Shown here: positions 1 through 6,716 of the stretch, in pieces
How the letters are laid out: each line of letters starts with the position of its first letter
Numbering within the stretch: the stretch's first letter is position 1
DNA from: Bacteroidota bacterium
GTDB taxonomy: Bacteria; Bacteroidota; Bacteroidia; NS11-12g; UBA955
Direction of reading: 5' to 3'
Assembly: GCA_947460045.1 (NCBI GenBank)
Contig: CANHGC010000048.1
Coordinates: 1-8,769, forward strand
DNA: 8,769 nt
The notes under the pieces: model-generated
Told to the model about the DNA's origin: nothing
The model's database searches: none
What the model saw: only the letters and a program-made list of their open reading frames with translations
Position numbers and translations under genes: made by a program

Positions 1-662
1 ATGTCTTCAGCCACCAAATTTTCATATCCCTTATAAACTGTTTTTGCACGATCCACATCGCCATCGAACCGCACAACGCTAAATTCCGTTTCCACAGCGC
101 CAGGGTGAATCCCAGTAACCTTCAATCCATGCACCGCCAATTCCAAGCGCATGCTTTTGGTAATCGCATCCACCGCAAATTTTGTCCCACAGTATACATT
201 CCCGTTATCGTAAACTTCCTTCCCGGCAATCGATCCGATGTTGATGATATGTCCCGAACCCCGCGCAATCATGTCGGGCGTAACTGTTCTACTCACATAC
301 AAAAGGCCTTTGATATTGGTATCGATCATTTGATCCCAATGGTCGGTATCGCCGTCGTAAAATTTGGAGAGTCCTTTTGCCAAACCTGCGTTGTTGACCA
401 ATACATCAATGGCTTTCCAATCTTCAGGCAAAGCATCGTAAAACGACCGCACATCCATTTTATTGCGGACATCCAATTCGGCCAAATGCACCCTACAATC
501 TGAATTTTCAGGATTTTGACTCAAATCTTCCTGCAATTCTTTCAATCGATCCATCCTTCTGGCAACTGCGATAATATCATATCCCAATGTGGCCAATTCC
601 TTAGCCGTAGCGTATCCAATGCCGCTGCTGGCACCCGTAATCAAAGCAATTTTTCTACTCAT
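1..662 (-). CDS. YdfG-like short-chain dehydrogenase/reductase, C-terminus cut by window edge
   Basis: This is an NAD(P)-dependent oxidoreductase of the classical SDR family, probably cytosolic. Translation from the ATG at 662 gives 220 residues with no stop before base 1, so roughly 30-40 C-terminal residues are missing. The Rossmann cofactor motif TGASSGIG is at residues 9-16, and arginines at 35-36 after the second strand suggest a preference for NADP(H). NNAG is at 90-93. The catalytic tetrad is visible as N116, S144, Y157 and K161 (the YxxxK motif reads YCGTK), followed by PG at 187-188. The stretch TEFSVVRFDGD (192-202) closely resembles the segment in YdfG, the NADP-dependent 3-hydroxy acid / L-allo-threonine dehydrogenase, so oxidation of a small 3-hydroxy acid or hydroxy amino acid is the best guess. 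The substrate is not shown by the sequence. The start codon overlaps the stop of the upstream methyltransferase as ATGA (659-662), implying translational coupling as the last visible gene of the operon. Confidence 0.9.
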   Translation of the reverse strand, partial: MSRKIALITGASSGIGYATAKELATLGYDIIAVARRMDRLKELQEDLSQNPENSDCRVHLAELDVRNKMDVRSFYDALPEDWKAIDVLVNNAGLAKGLSKFYDGDTDHWDQMIDTNIKGLLYVSRTVTPDMIARGSGHIINIGSIAGKEVYDNGNVYCGTKFAVDAITKSMRLELAVHGLKVTGIHPGAVETEFSVVRFDGDVDRAKTVYKGYENLVAED

Positions 663-1414
663 GATGGTGAATTCGTATTGTTTTGTCCCACAATGATCAA
701 ATTTGGCGTAAACAACACCTTCCTTGTGCTTCTGGCCGTAGCAAACAATTGCAATTTCCAAAATAGTTCCAACCAATCATAGGCAATCCGGCGGACAATC
801 TCTTTTAACACGCCCTGAACACGCATGGTACTTGGAAGTACGTTTACAGAATGAAAACCGCAAGACAGCATCACCTGCTCGGCAGAACTGGCATTCAAAT
901 AATTCTCATGGGTAAAATCGCCCAGAGCGAACGCGCTGGCCACCGGTGCATCCATGTTGGGCGTACGAAAAATGGCCATGCCTCCGGGATTTAGTTTCGA
1001 TTGGATCAATTGCAACAATTCAACCAATTCATCCTTGGTGAAATGCTCAATGATATCCATTCCCGTGATCACATCAAATCCCTCCTGGGCATCTCGCAAA
1101 AATTGCATCGCATCGCCCAAAAGTACTTCAGCAACCCCCATCCCATGGGCCATATCCACCTGTTCTTGACTCAAATCCATCCCCGAAATCTGGGTATACC
1201 CAGCCTGTTTCAAGGCCATCAACAAACTACCGCTACCACAACCCAAATCGAAGATGCGCGCACTTTTCGACATCCCCGACAACTTCGGCAAAATCTCGCT
1301 CTCAAACTGTTTTTTCTCACGTTCAAACAGCGATTTGGCATCGGTCAGTGACGCCCTACCACTTTGATTGGTGTGATAGTTATTGTAAAGAATGTCTCTG
1401 TATTTCGTGCTCAT
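659..1414 (-). CDS. class I SAM-dependent methyltransferase
   Basis: A 251-residue cytosolic methyltransferase of the UbiG/Methyltransf_23 type. Motif I, FDLGCGSGSL, is at residues 55-64. The acidic residue that usually contacts the ribose of S-adenosylmethionine is D80, GDA lies at 100-102, the FDVITGMDIIEHF block (113-125) is the usual post-motif II stretch, and LNPGG is at 141-145. The following FRTPN (149-153), DFTHENYLN (166-174) and a C-terminal TPNLIIVGQ (237-245) recall methyltransferases of polysaccharide and lipid biosynthesis clusters, where TPN and THE blocks recur. That likeness is remembered rather than searched, so the acceptor is unknown. The start overlaps the thioesterase stop as ATGA (1411-1414) and the stop overlaps the SDR start as ATGA (659-662), so it sits in the middle of a translationally coupled trio. 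There is no clear Shine-Dalgarno sequence before the start. Confidence 0.88.
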   Translation of the reverse strand: MSTKYRDILYNNYHTNQSGRASLTDAKSLFEREKKQFESEILPKLSGMSKSARIFDLGCGSGSLLMALKQAGYTQISGMDLSQEQVDMAHGMGVAEVLLGDAMQFLRDAQEGFDVITGMDIIEHFTKDELVELLQLIQSKLNPGGMAIFRTPNMDAPVASAFALGDFTHENYLNASSAEQVMLSCGFHSVNVLPSTMRVQGVLKEIVRRIAYDWLELFWKLQLFATARSTRKVLFTPNLIIVGQNNTNSPS

Positions 1415-1878
1415 ACATCGTTATTTTTCACCGTTGACTTCAACGGAATATCCACCGCAGCCATGATGCTCACGCAGGTAGCAACCAATTTCTCATCGCC
1501 ATTGGGAAACACATCAAAAACCTGTCCTTCGCAAAAAATCAAATTCTGTCCGGCCTTCACAACCTTTCCAGTAGACCTGATTTTTGGGGCGGTGGAAGGA
1601 TTTATATACGACACTTTGAGATCAACAGTTACCACGTTTTTAGATGTTTCTGTACCGTTATAAGCGGCGGTATAGGCGGCAATCCCAGTGGTTACATCGC
1701 ACAAGGTGGCGGTAACACCTCCATGGGTAAACCCGGTGTGCTGCATGTGGTGCTCCAACAAATTCAACTCCATCTCAGCCACGTGCTTATCGATGTGTGT
1801 GAGCTTCAATCCAATGAATTGAATGAATTGATTTTCCCGCAATCGGGTGTCCATGTATGCCTTTAACTCTTGATTCAT
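1411..1878 (-). CDS. PaaI-family hot-dog fold acyl-CoA thioesterase
   Basis: A 155-residue single-domain hot-dog protein (4HBT/PaaI group), which would hydrolyse an acyl-CoA or related thioester in the cytosol, usually as a dimer or tetramer. The family signature is clear: HTGFTHGGVTATLCD spans residues 47-61, with H52-G53-G54 at the start of the hot-dog helix and an aspartate, D61, nine residues after the histidine. In PaaI enzymes that aspartate is the catalytic acid/base. The second half has the expected strands, TVDLKVSYINP (84-94) and the K-V-K-A-G turn near 106-110. Length is normal for the family. It lies 35 bp after the gldB-like gene and shares an ATGA with the methyltransferase. The 35-bp leader holds AGGA about 16 bases before the ATG, too far to act as an ordinary Shine-Dalgarno sequence. 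The substrate cannot be told; the genes around it do not form a phenylacetate pathway. Confidence 0.88.
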   Translation of the reverse strand: MNQELKAYMDTRLRENQFIQFIGLKLTHIDKHVAEMELNLLEHHMQHTGFTHGGVTATLCDVTTGIAAYTAAYNGTETSKNVVTVDLKVSYINPSTAPKIRSTGKVVKAGQNLIFCEGQVFDVFPNGDEKLVATCVSIMAAVDIPLKSTVKNNDV

Positions 1879-1913
1879 GCTATATATTATGGGTTCCTAA
1901 TAAAAATGCAAAA

Positions 1914-2972
1914 TTACTTGATTGGGTTGTAGGTTGACGCTTGTAAAAACGCATTGGACTTATTTACCTGCCAAATTTGATCCAACCCCGCCTTGTTTTT
2001 TTCGGCGTATGACTGGGCGATGCGCAAGCCAATGAAATTGCCAATCAACGGTGGACAGTCTTCGGGAACGCCCCCGCCGAAGGTTTTGTTGCCAAAGGCG
2101 AAATACCTTTTGTAATCATTGAACTTGGTGCTAAACAGTATTTGTTTGTCGAGGTAATGCTTCCAAATCTGACCTTCTTCACGCATCATCCACTCCCATT
2201 CGGCCTTTTCATAACCCAACAACTCCCAAGGATTTCTTTTGGGGAACAGTTGCAGCACGCTGTACCACAATTTGCCTTGAAACACCATTTCATCTAGCAT
2301 GGAAGTTCTGTTGTGGGTGGCTTCGAAATGCATTTTCAAATAATTCCAAATCAGCTGCGATGCAATTTGATCACTGCCATTGTAACGATTGAAAAACGGG
2401 GGCATTTCCAACATCGCATAGGCCGGAAAGGTATCGTTCAGAAACATTTCCTGGCTGTAGGCCAAGATCACCTCTTGCTTTTTTGTGCGATCATTGATCA
2501 CTGTATCTACAAACGTGTTGTAATTACTAAACTGCGACAAATAACTATAAATCTGTGCATTGGGTGTACTTGGAATTGCCGTTTGCAAATTGCCCCAGGC
2601 CTGTTCCAAATCGGTTTTCCACTGTGTAGTCTTGGCATAATGGGCTTTCACCACGCCAAACACCGGCTGGTTCTGCATCAGCCAATATTGTAAGTATTGT
2701 GCCCGGGCTGTATCGGAAATGGGACCAAACCGACCAAAATCCATCACCTCGTACATCCACAGAGAAAAAAATCTGCCGTGCTTTTTGCGCATTTCATCGA
2801 TGTCTTTGGCCGTGCATCCCCGCTGCCTGATTGAATCCAAGGTGGAAACAAAATCGTTGTAGCCCATTGAAACTGGGGCCGATTGCTTTTGTTGTGTACA
2901 AGAAAATAGAATCACCAACAAAAGGGGATAAATGAAGTTGAACAGTATGGAACGATTGTTGTTTTTTTGCAT
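1914..2972 (-). CDS. gldB: GldB-like gliding-motility-associated lipoprotein
   Basis: A 352-residue predicted lipoprotein. The N-terminus has a short basic region (QKNNNR), a hydrophobic core and the lipobox LFSC, with C25 as the lipidated cysteine. The start at 2972 was chosen because it places the signal peptide correctly; the frame stays open upstream to a GTG at 3041. The residues after C25 (TQQKQSAP) carry no acidic export signal, so the protein probably stays on the periplasmic side. The C-terminal half matches the pattern I remember for GldB: MLDEMVFQGKLWY (225-237), LLGYEKAEWEW continuing to REEGQIW (251-270), CPPLIGNFIGLRIAQSY (306-322) and a final YNPIK. GldB is required for gliding in Flavobacterium johnsoniae, but its biochemical role is unknown, and GldB homologues also occur in non-gliding Bacteroidota. 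The usual partner GldC is not next to it; a thioesterase follows instead. It is the first gene of the minus-strand operon. No family search was run, so a more distant relative is possible. Confidence 0.72.
   Translation of the reverse strand: MQKNNNRSILFNFIYPLLLVILFSCTQQKQSAPVSMGYNDFVSTLDSIRQRGCTAKDIDEMRKKHGRFFSLWMYEVMDFGRFGPISDTARAQYLQYWLMQNQPVFGVVKAHYAKTTQWKTDLEQAWGNLQTAIPSTPNAQIYSYLSQFSNYNTFVDTVINDRTKKQEVILAYSQEMFLNDTFPAYAMLEMPPFFNRYNGSDQIASQLIWNYLKMHFEATHNRTSMLDEMVFQGKLWYSVLQLFPKRNPWELLGYEKAEWEWMMREEGQIWKHYLDKQILFSTKFNDYKRYFAFGNKTFGGGVPEDCPPLIGNFIGLRIAQSYAEKNKAGLDQIWQVNKSNAFLQASTYNPIK
2938..2969 (+). promoter_or_regulatory. weak candidate Bacteroidota promoter for the plus-strand operon
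   Basis: A TTG at 2938-2940 and TTTTTTTG at 2962-2969 are separated by 21 bases, close to the spacing of the Bacteroidota -33 (TTG) and -7 (TAnnTTTG) elements. The -7 box differs at its second base (T instead of A). If real, transcription would start only about 5 bases before the ATG at 2980, giving an almost leaderless mRNA, and the promoter would lie inside the gldB-like coding region. The poly-T stretch could give this match by chance. Confidence 0.2.
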
Positions 2973-2982
2973 AAAACGTATG
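2970..2982. promoter_or_regulatory. head-to-head start-codon region of the two operons
   Basis: The minus-strand gldB-like ATG (2972-2970) and the plus-strand outer-membrane protein ATG (2980-2982) point away from each other with 7 bp between them. Together with the adjoining bases they form an interrupted palindrome, CATA-AAACG-TATG. Neither start has a Shine-Dalgarno sequence. Both starts are fixed by signal peptides that begin immediately after them, so promoters or 5' leaders of each gene must lie within the coding DNA of the other, unless the mRNAs are leaderless. Confidence 0.6.
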
Positions 2983-3807
2983 AAACTACAAAGAAACACT
3001 TCTTTTGGCATTGCTGCTATCTTGCTTTTTGCGGGAATCACAAATTTGAAGGCTCAAACTGCGCCTTCTGTGAAAATGGGCGTGAGAGTAAGCCCCAATT
3101 TTTCTTGGATGAACATCCAGGAAGGCCCGATGAGCAACGACGGTTTGGGATTGGGATTTTCCTATGGCGTAACTGCGGATTTTGCCATGTTCAAAAGCAC
3201 CAACTATTGGATGGGCACCGAACTTTCAGTTTCCACCATACCTGTAAATGTGAAAAGCAACTCCGAATTGCGCAACAAAGTGACCGTTGCATTGCCTACT
3301 GGCGGCACACGTGATTCCATTTACAAATACCCCAATGGCAAAGTGGATTTCAAATACAACATTCAATACTTGCAGATTCCATTGACCGTTAAAATGAAAA
3401 CGGATGAAATTGGCAACATGAAATACTACTTCCAGTTTGGCGTGGCACCCTCTTTTGCCATGAAAAAGAAGTTGAGCACCACCACCTTGGATTCAGACCC
3501 GATCTACCCCACCAACAAGGGCATTTCATTTCATGATCCAAACAAAACCGACGATGACGTATATCAGTTCAGCGGCACGCAAATCGTAGGTAGCCCATCA
3601 GGCGAAACAGAATACGATTTTTCTGACAACATCAATACCGTTCGTTTCCCAGTTGTGATTGGTGCGGGCATCGAATACAAATTAACCGGATCAACCATGT
3701 TCCATGCCGGATTGCGTTTCGATAACAGCATTTCTGACTTCTTTAAAGACACCCGTGTTTCTGGTCGTTCCAACATGATCGGATTGTCAGCTGGTATCCT
3801 TTTCTAA
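2980..3807 (+). CDS. outer-membrane beta-barrel protein, PorT/OMP_b-brl_2 family
   Basis: A 275-residue exported protein predicted to form a small beta-barrel in the outer membrane. The signal peptide covers residues 1-25 (basic KLQR, hydrophobic IAAILLFAGI, cleavage after LKA and before QT). The mature part opens with the typical VKMGVRVSPNFSW strand (31-43) and carries YLQIPLTVKMK (130-140), the Y-L-x-I-P-L-x-x-K block typical of this family. It ends in amphipathic strands IGAGIEYKL and FHAGLRF and a terminal GLSAGILF with a final aromatic residue, as barrel-assembly substrates have. The segment 165-215, rich in polar residues and aspartate, looks like an extracellular loop. The frame is open back to an ATG at 2932, but only the ATG at 2980 gives a proper signal peptide. 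Database names such as PorT family do not by themselves imply type IX secretion; the role is unknown. It is followed 6 bp later by nadE. Confidence 0.82.
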   Translation: MKLQRNTSFGIAAILLFAGITNLKAQTAPSVKMGVRVSPNFSWMNIQEGPMSNDGLGLGFSYGVTADFAMFKSTNYWMGTELSVSTIPVNVKSNSELRNKVTVALPTGGTRDSIYKYPNGKVDFKYNIQYLQIPLTVKMKTDEIGNMKYYFQFGVAPSFAMKKKLSTTTLDSDPIYPTNKGISFHDPNKTDDDVYQFSGTQIVGSPSGETEYDFSDNINTVRFPVVIGAGIEYKLTGSTMFHAGLRFDNSISDFFKDTRVSGRSNMIGLSAGILF

Positions 3808-3813
3808 TCCAGC

Positions 3814-5460
3814 ATGTCGGGGTTGAAAATCGCACTGGCCCAACTCAATTTTACCATTGGCGATTTTGAGTCGAACACAGCCAAAATGGCCGATGTTTTG
3901 TTTCAAGCGAAGCAAGACAAAGTTGATTTGGTGGTATTTTCTGAACTGAGCGTTTGTGGCTACATGCCAGACGATCTGTTGGATTACCCTTCATTCATTG
4001 AGAAATGCGAGCACGCCTTGGAGGCCATCGCCAGGGCTTGTGACGGCATCGCAGCAATTGTGGGTGGCGTAATTCGCAACCCGGGGAAAGGTCGCTTACT
4101 GCAAAATGCCGCATGCTTCATGTACAATGGCAAAATCCAACACACCGTCGCCAAAACCCTACTCCCCACTTACGACGTTTTCAACGAACACCGATATTTC
4201 CAGCCCGAAACCACCTCACAAATCATTGAATACAAAGGCGTAAACATTGGCATCGCCATTTGTGAAGATCTGTGGGATGTTTATAACGATTTTGAGTACC
4301 CCGTGAGTCCTGGGCAAGCACTCAAAGAATTGGGAGCCCAACTCATCATCAATCCTTCGGCATCGCCCTTTCACATCGGCAAGCAATCGCTGAGAAATCG
4401 GGTTTTTGGCGGACAGGCAGCGAGATTTGATTTACCCGTTTTGTATGTCAACCAAGTGGGTGTTCACACAGAATTGTTGTTCGATGGCTCAAGCAGGGCG
4501 GTGAATGGCAATGGCGAAGTGGTAATACAAGCACCCAGTTTTGAGGAAACCGTGGTGTATGCCGATTTTGTGGATGGCAAATTCTCTATTGGTAAATCTG
4601 TACCGTTGGATACCGATGATACCGCGCAATTGTACAAAGCGTTGGTTTTTGGCATCAAAGATTACTTTTCGAAGATGGGCTTCACCCACGCCATTTTGGG
4701 CTCATCGGGTGGCATAGACAGTGCCGTGGTGCAAGCCTTGGCCAGTGCTGCATTGGGCGGAGATTGTGTGCATCCTGTTTTGATGCCATCGATGTTCAGC
4801 AGCGATCACAGTGTTTCCGATGCAGAAAAATTGAGCGCAAATTTGGGCAACGAAGCCATCACCATCCCCATCAAATCATTGTACGATGGATACATGGAAG
4901 CTTTGTCTCCGGTATTTCAGGGCAAACCTTTCAATTTGGCAGAAGAAAATTTGCAAGCGCGTTCTCGGGCCGTATTGCTCATGGCCATCAGCAACAAATT
5001 GGGCTATATTTTATTGAATACAAGCAACAAAAGCGAGTTGAGCGTTGGTTACAGCACCCTTTATGGCGATTTATGCGGTGCGATCAGCGTAATTGGCGAT
5101 GTGTACAAAAACCAAGTGTATGCTTTGGCGCGATATATCAACCGCAGCCAGGAAATCATCCCTGTGAACATCATCGAAAAGGCCCCATCTGCCGAGTTGA
5201 GACCTGGACAAAAGGATGCAGATTCTTTGCCCGATTACGATGTTTTGGATGAATTGCTCAAGCACTACATCGAAGAGAAAAAAGGCATAGAAGAACTCAT
5301 TACCATGGGTTACGATCAAACGGTGGTGAACAAAGTGGTTGCCTTGGTAAATGCCAGCGAATACAAGCGATATCAAGCACCGCCCATCTTGAGAGTGAGT
5401 AACAAAGCCTTTGGCAAAGGCCGATTGATGCCCTTGGTAGCGAAGTACCCCAACCGATGA
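3814..5460 (+). CDS. nadE: glutamine-dependent NAD+ synthetase
   Basis: Catalyses the last step of NAD+ biosynthesis, ATP-dependent amidation of nicotinic acid adenine dinucleotide, taking ammonia from glutamine; cytosolic. The 548 residues hold two domains. The N-terminal nitrilase-type glutaminase (about 1-260) has the triad E44 (in FSELS), K114 (in VAKTLLP) and C150 (in AICEDLWD). The C-terminal synthetase (about 270-548) has the ATP pyrophosphatase P-loop SSGGIDS at 297-303, NTSNKSELSVGY at 402-413 and EKAPSAELRPGQKD at 455-468, which ends in the acidic region contacting the substrate. Length is normal for the bacterial two-domain form. ATG at 3814 was taken because residue 5 onward begins the first nitrilase strand (KIALAQLNFTIGD) and there is no room upstream. 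It starts 6 bp after the barrel gene and its stop shares ATGA with the MFS gene, so all three are probably co-transcribed. Confidence 0.97.
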   Translation: MSGLKIALAQLNFTIGDFESNTAKMADVLFQAKQDKVDLVVFSELSVCGYMPDDLLDYPSFIEKCEHALEAIARACDGIAAIVGGVIRNPGKGRLLQNAACFMYNGKIQHTVAKTLLPTYDVFNEHRYFQPETTSQIIEYKGVNIGIAICEDLWDVYNDFEYPVSPGQALKELGAQLIINPSASPFHIGKQSLRNRVFGGQAARFDLPVLYVNQVGVHTELLFDGSSRAVNGNGEVVIQAPSFEETVVYADFVDGKFSIGKSVPLDTDDTAQLYKALVFGIKDYFSKMGFTHAILGSSGGIDSAVVQALASAALGGDCVHPVLMPSMFSSDHSVSDAEKLSANLGNEAITIPIKSLYDGYMEALSPVFQGKPFNLAEENLQARSRAVLLMAISNKLGYILLNTSNKSELSVGYSTLYGDLCGAISVIGDVYKNQVYALARYINRSQEIIPVNIIEKAPSAELRPGQKDADSLPDYDVLDELLKHYIEEKKGIEELITMGYDQTVVNKVVALVNASEYKRYQAPPILRVSNKAFGKGRLMPLVAKYPNR

Positions 5461-6680
5461 CCGCGGCCGATAGCACAAGATACAAATATCCCAAATCGTT
5501 CTGGGTGATGTGTTTGGGGGCGATGAGCTTTTTCTTCTCTTTCAATTTAATCCTACCAGAATTGTCAACCGAATTGCGTGCCCGTGGTGGCGCCGATTAC
5601 GTGGGTTGGATCATCCCAGCATTTTCTATCAGTGCCTTGATTGCCCGACCTTTCAGCGGCTGGATTACCGACAATTTGGGTCGGAAGTGGGCCATGATTG
5701 GCGGGTGTTTGTTTTGCATCGTGGCCGGCTGTTTCTACCCTTGGGTGAGCACCGTTACTGGTTTTTTGGTTGTTCGGGCGATACACGGATTCTCCACCGG
5801 GTTTACGCCCACCGGATTCACCGCTTTTACGGCCGATATCGTACAAGAATCGCATCGCGGCAGGGCCATGGGATGGCAGGGGATGTTCAACAACCTCGGC
5901 ACAACCATTGGATACGCCTTGGGAGCACTGATCGCCTTGCATTGGGGCATCGATTGGATGTATTACATCAGCGCCGCATTGGCCGCCACCGCTTGGATGC
6001 TGTTCATGAGCTTGCCCGAAACCCGAAAACCCGCCCAAAAAAAAGAATTCCAATTCAGATTGAGCAATTTGTTCTTTTGGCCCGCCTGGAAACCCAGCGC
6101 CATCATGCTACTGGTTTGCGTATCCTTGGGCTCCATCCTCACGGTGATGTCGGACTTCACACTGGCATTGGGCTACACCAACAAAGGCCTGTTCTTGAGC
6201 ATTTATATTGGTATATCGCTCTTGTTTCGATTGGTGAGTGGGCGAATCAGTGATTTGGTAGGCAGGGCTTGGAGTACGGCCATCGGTACATTTGCGCAAG
6301 TGCTTTCCATGGCGATTTTGATTTACCTGGCCATCGCTTTAGACCACAAAAACACAATGAATTGTTTGGATTGCAAAATTCCCGGATTGCTGTGGTTTGG
6401 CGCGGCGGCTGTTTTTTACGGCATCGGACAAGGCTTCAATGCCCCCAGTTTATTTGCTTGGGCCAGCGACACGGCTGATGCACAACACCGTGGAAGGGCC
6501 ATGGCGATGCTTTTCATGAGCTTGGAAATGGGCATCATCATTGGCGGACTCACCGCAAACCATTTCATAGAAGGATTGGGCTGGAATTACATCGGCATTT
6601 TTGCGGTAAGTGGATCTGCCTTTTTACTCGGACTGATACTGAGTTTGGTATGGATTCAAAAAAGAAAAGGTCCAGCGTAA
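5457..6680 (+). CDS. MFS transporter, 12 transmembrane segments
   Basis: A 407-residue inner-membrane secondary transporter of the major facilitator superfamily. About twelve hydrophobic segments can be marked, roughly at 14-34, 47-67, 77-98, 101-125, 144-163, 166-186, 213-232, 243-261, 271-296, 309-329, 349-366 and 376-400. MFS motif A is intact in the first half, GWITDNLGRK (68-77), with a degenerate copy GRISDLVGR (262-270) at the matching place in the second half. The internal two-fold repeat also shows in HRGRAM, which occurs at 133-138 and 344-349. The loop between halves (187-205) is basic. The substrate is not identifiable; drug or metabolite efflux and uptake of a small solute are all possible. 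The ATG overlaps the nadE stop (5457-5460), so translation is probably coupled to NAD+ synthetase. The final codons (QKRKGPA) also encode a terminator for the opposite strand. Confidence 0.92.
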   Translation: MTAADSTRYKYPKSFWVMCLGAMSFFFSFNLILPELSTELRARGGADYVGWIIPAFSISALIARPFSGWITDNLGRKWAMIGGCLFCIVAGCFYPWVSTVTGFLVVRAIHGFSTGFTPTGFTAFTADIVQESHRGRAMGWQGMFNNLGTTIGYALGALIALHWGIDWMYYISAALAATAWMLFMSLPETRKPAQKKEFQFRLSNLFFWPAWKPSAIMLLVCVSLGSILTVMSDFTLALGYTNKGLFLSIYIGISLLFRLVSGRISDLVGRAWSTAIGTFAQVLSMAILIYLAIALDHKNTMNCLDCKIPGLLWFGAAAVFYGIGQGFNAPSLFAWASDTADAQHRGRAMAMLFMSLEMGIIIGGLTANHFIEGLGWNYIGIFAVSGSAFLLGLILSLVWIQKRKGPA

Positions 6681-6690
6681 GCCGAACCTT
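6658..6690 (-). terminator. intrinsic terminator for the glucosaminidase-like gene
   Basis: Read on the minus strand, AAGGTTCGGC (6690-6681) pairs with GCTGGACCTT (6676-6667) around the loop TTAC. This gives a 10-bp stem with two G-U wobbles and no mismatch. It is followed at once by TTCTTTTTTG, a U-rich tract. It begins 26 bases past the stop of the minus-strand gene at 6717. On the plus strand the same stem would have two C-A mismatches and no U tract after it, so it should work in one direction only. It overlaps the last codons and stop of the MFS gene. Confidence 0.75.
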
Positions 6691-6716
6691 CTCTCCTATA
6701 ACTAACCTATGAACTA

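Noticed and set aside
105..503. Open plus-strand frame of 132 codons
   Set aside because: It is antisense to the SDR gene, whose full set of catalytic motifs shows that the minus strand is the coding one.
1879..1913. AT-rich gap between the gldB-like and thioesterase genes as a separate promoter
   Set aside because: No good -33/-7 pair at correct spacing and no terminator; it reads better as a short intra-operon gap.
2932..2979. Longer start (ATG at 2932) for the outer-membrane barrel protein
   Set aside because: It adds 16 residues ahead of a complete signal peptide; the ATG at 2980 fits better.
2973..3041. Longer start (GTG at 3041) for the gldB-like gene
   Set aside because: It adds 23 residues before the basic n-region and would bury the lipoprotein signal; the ATG at 2972 gives a standard lipobox at residue 25.
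5565..6053. Open antisense frame of 162 codons opposite the MFS gene
   Set aside because: Shadow of a well-supported gene; no recognisable motifs, no start signal and no reason to believe it is expressed.
5510..6253. A long alternative frame (247 codons) on the plus strand inside the MFS gene
   Set aside because: It lies wholly within the MFS coding region in another frame. Its translation is rich in H, R, W and Q without domain motifs, as expected of a shadow frame.
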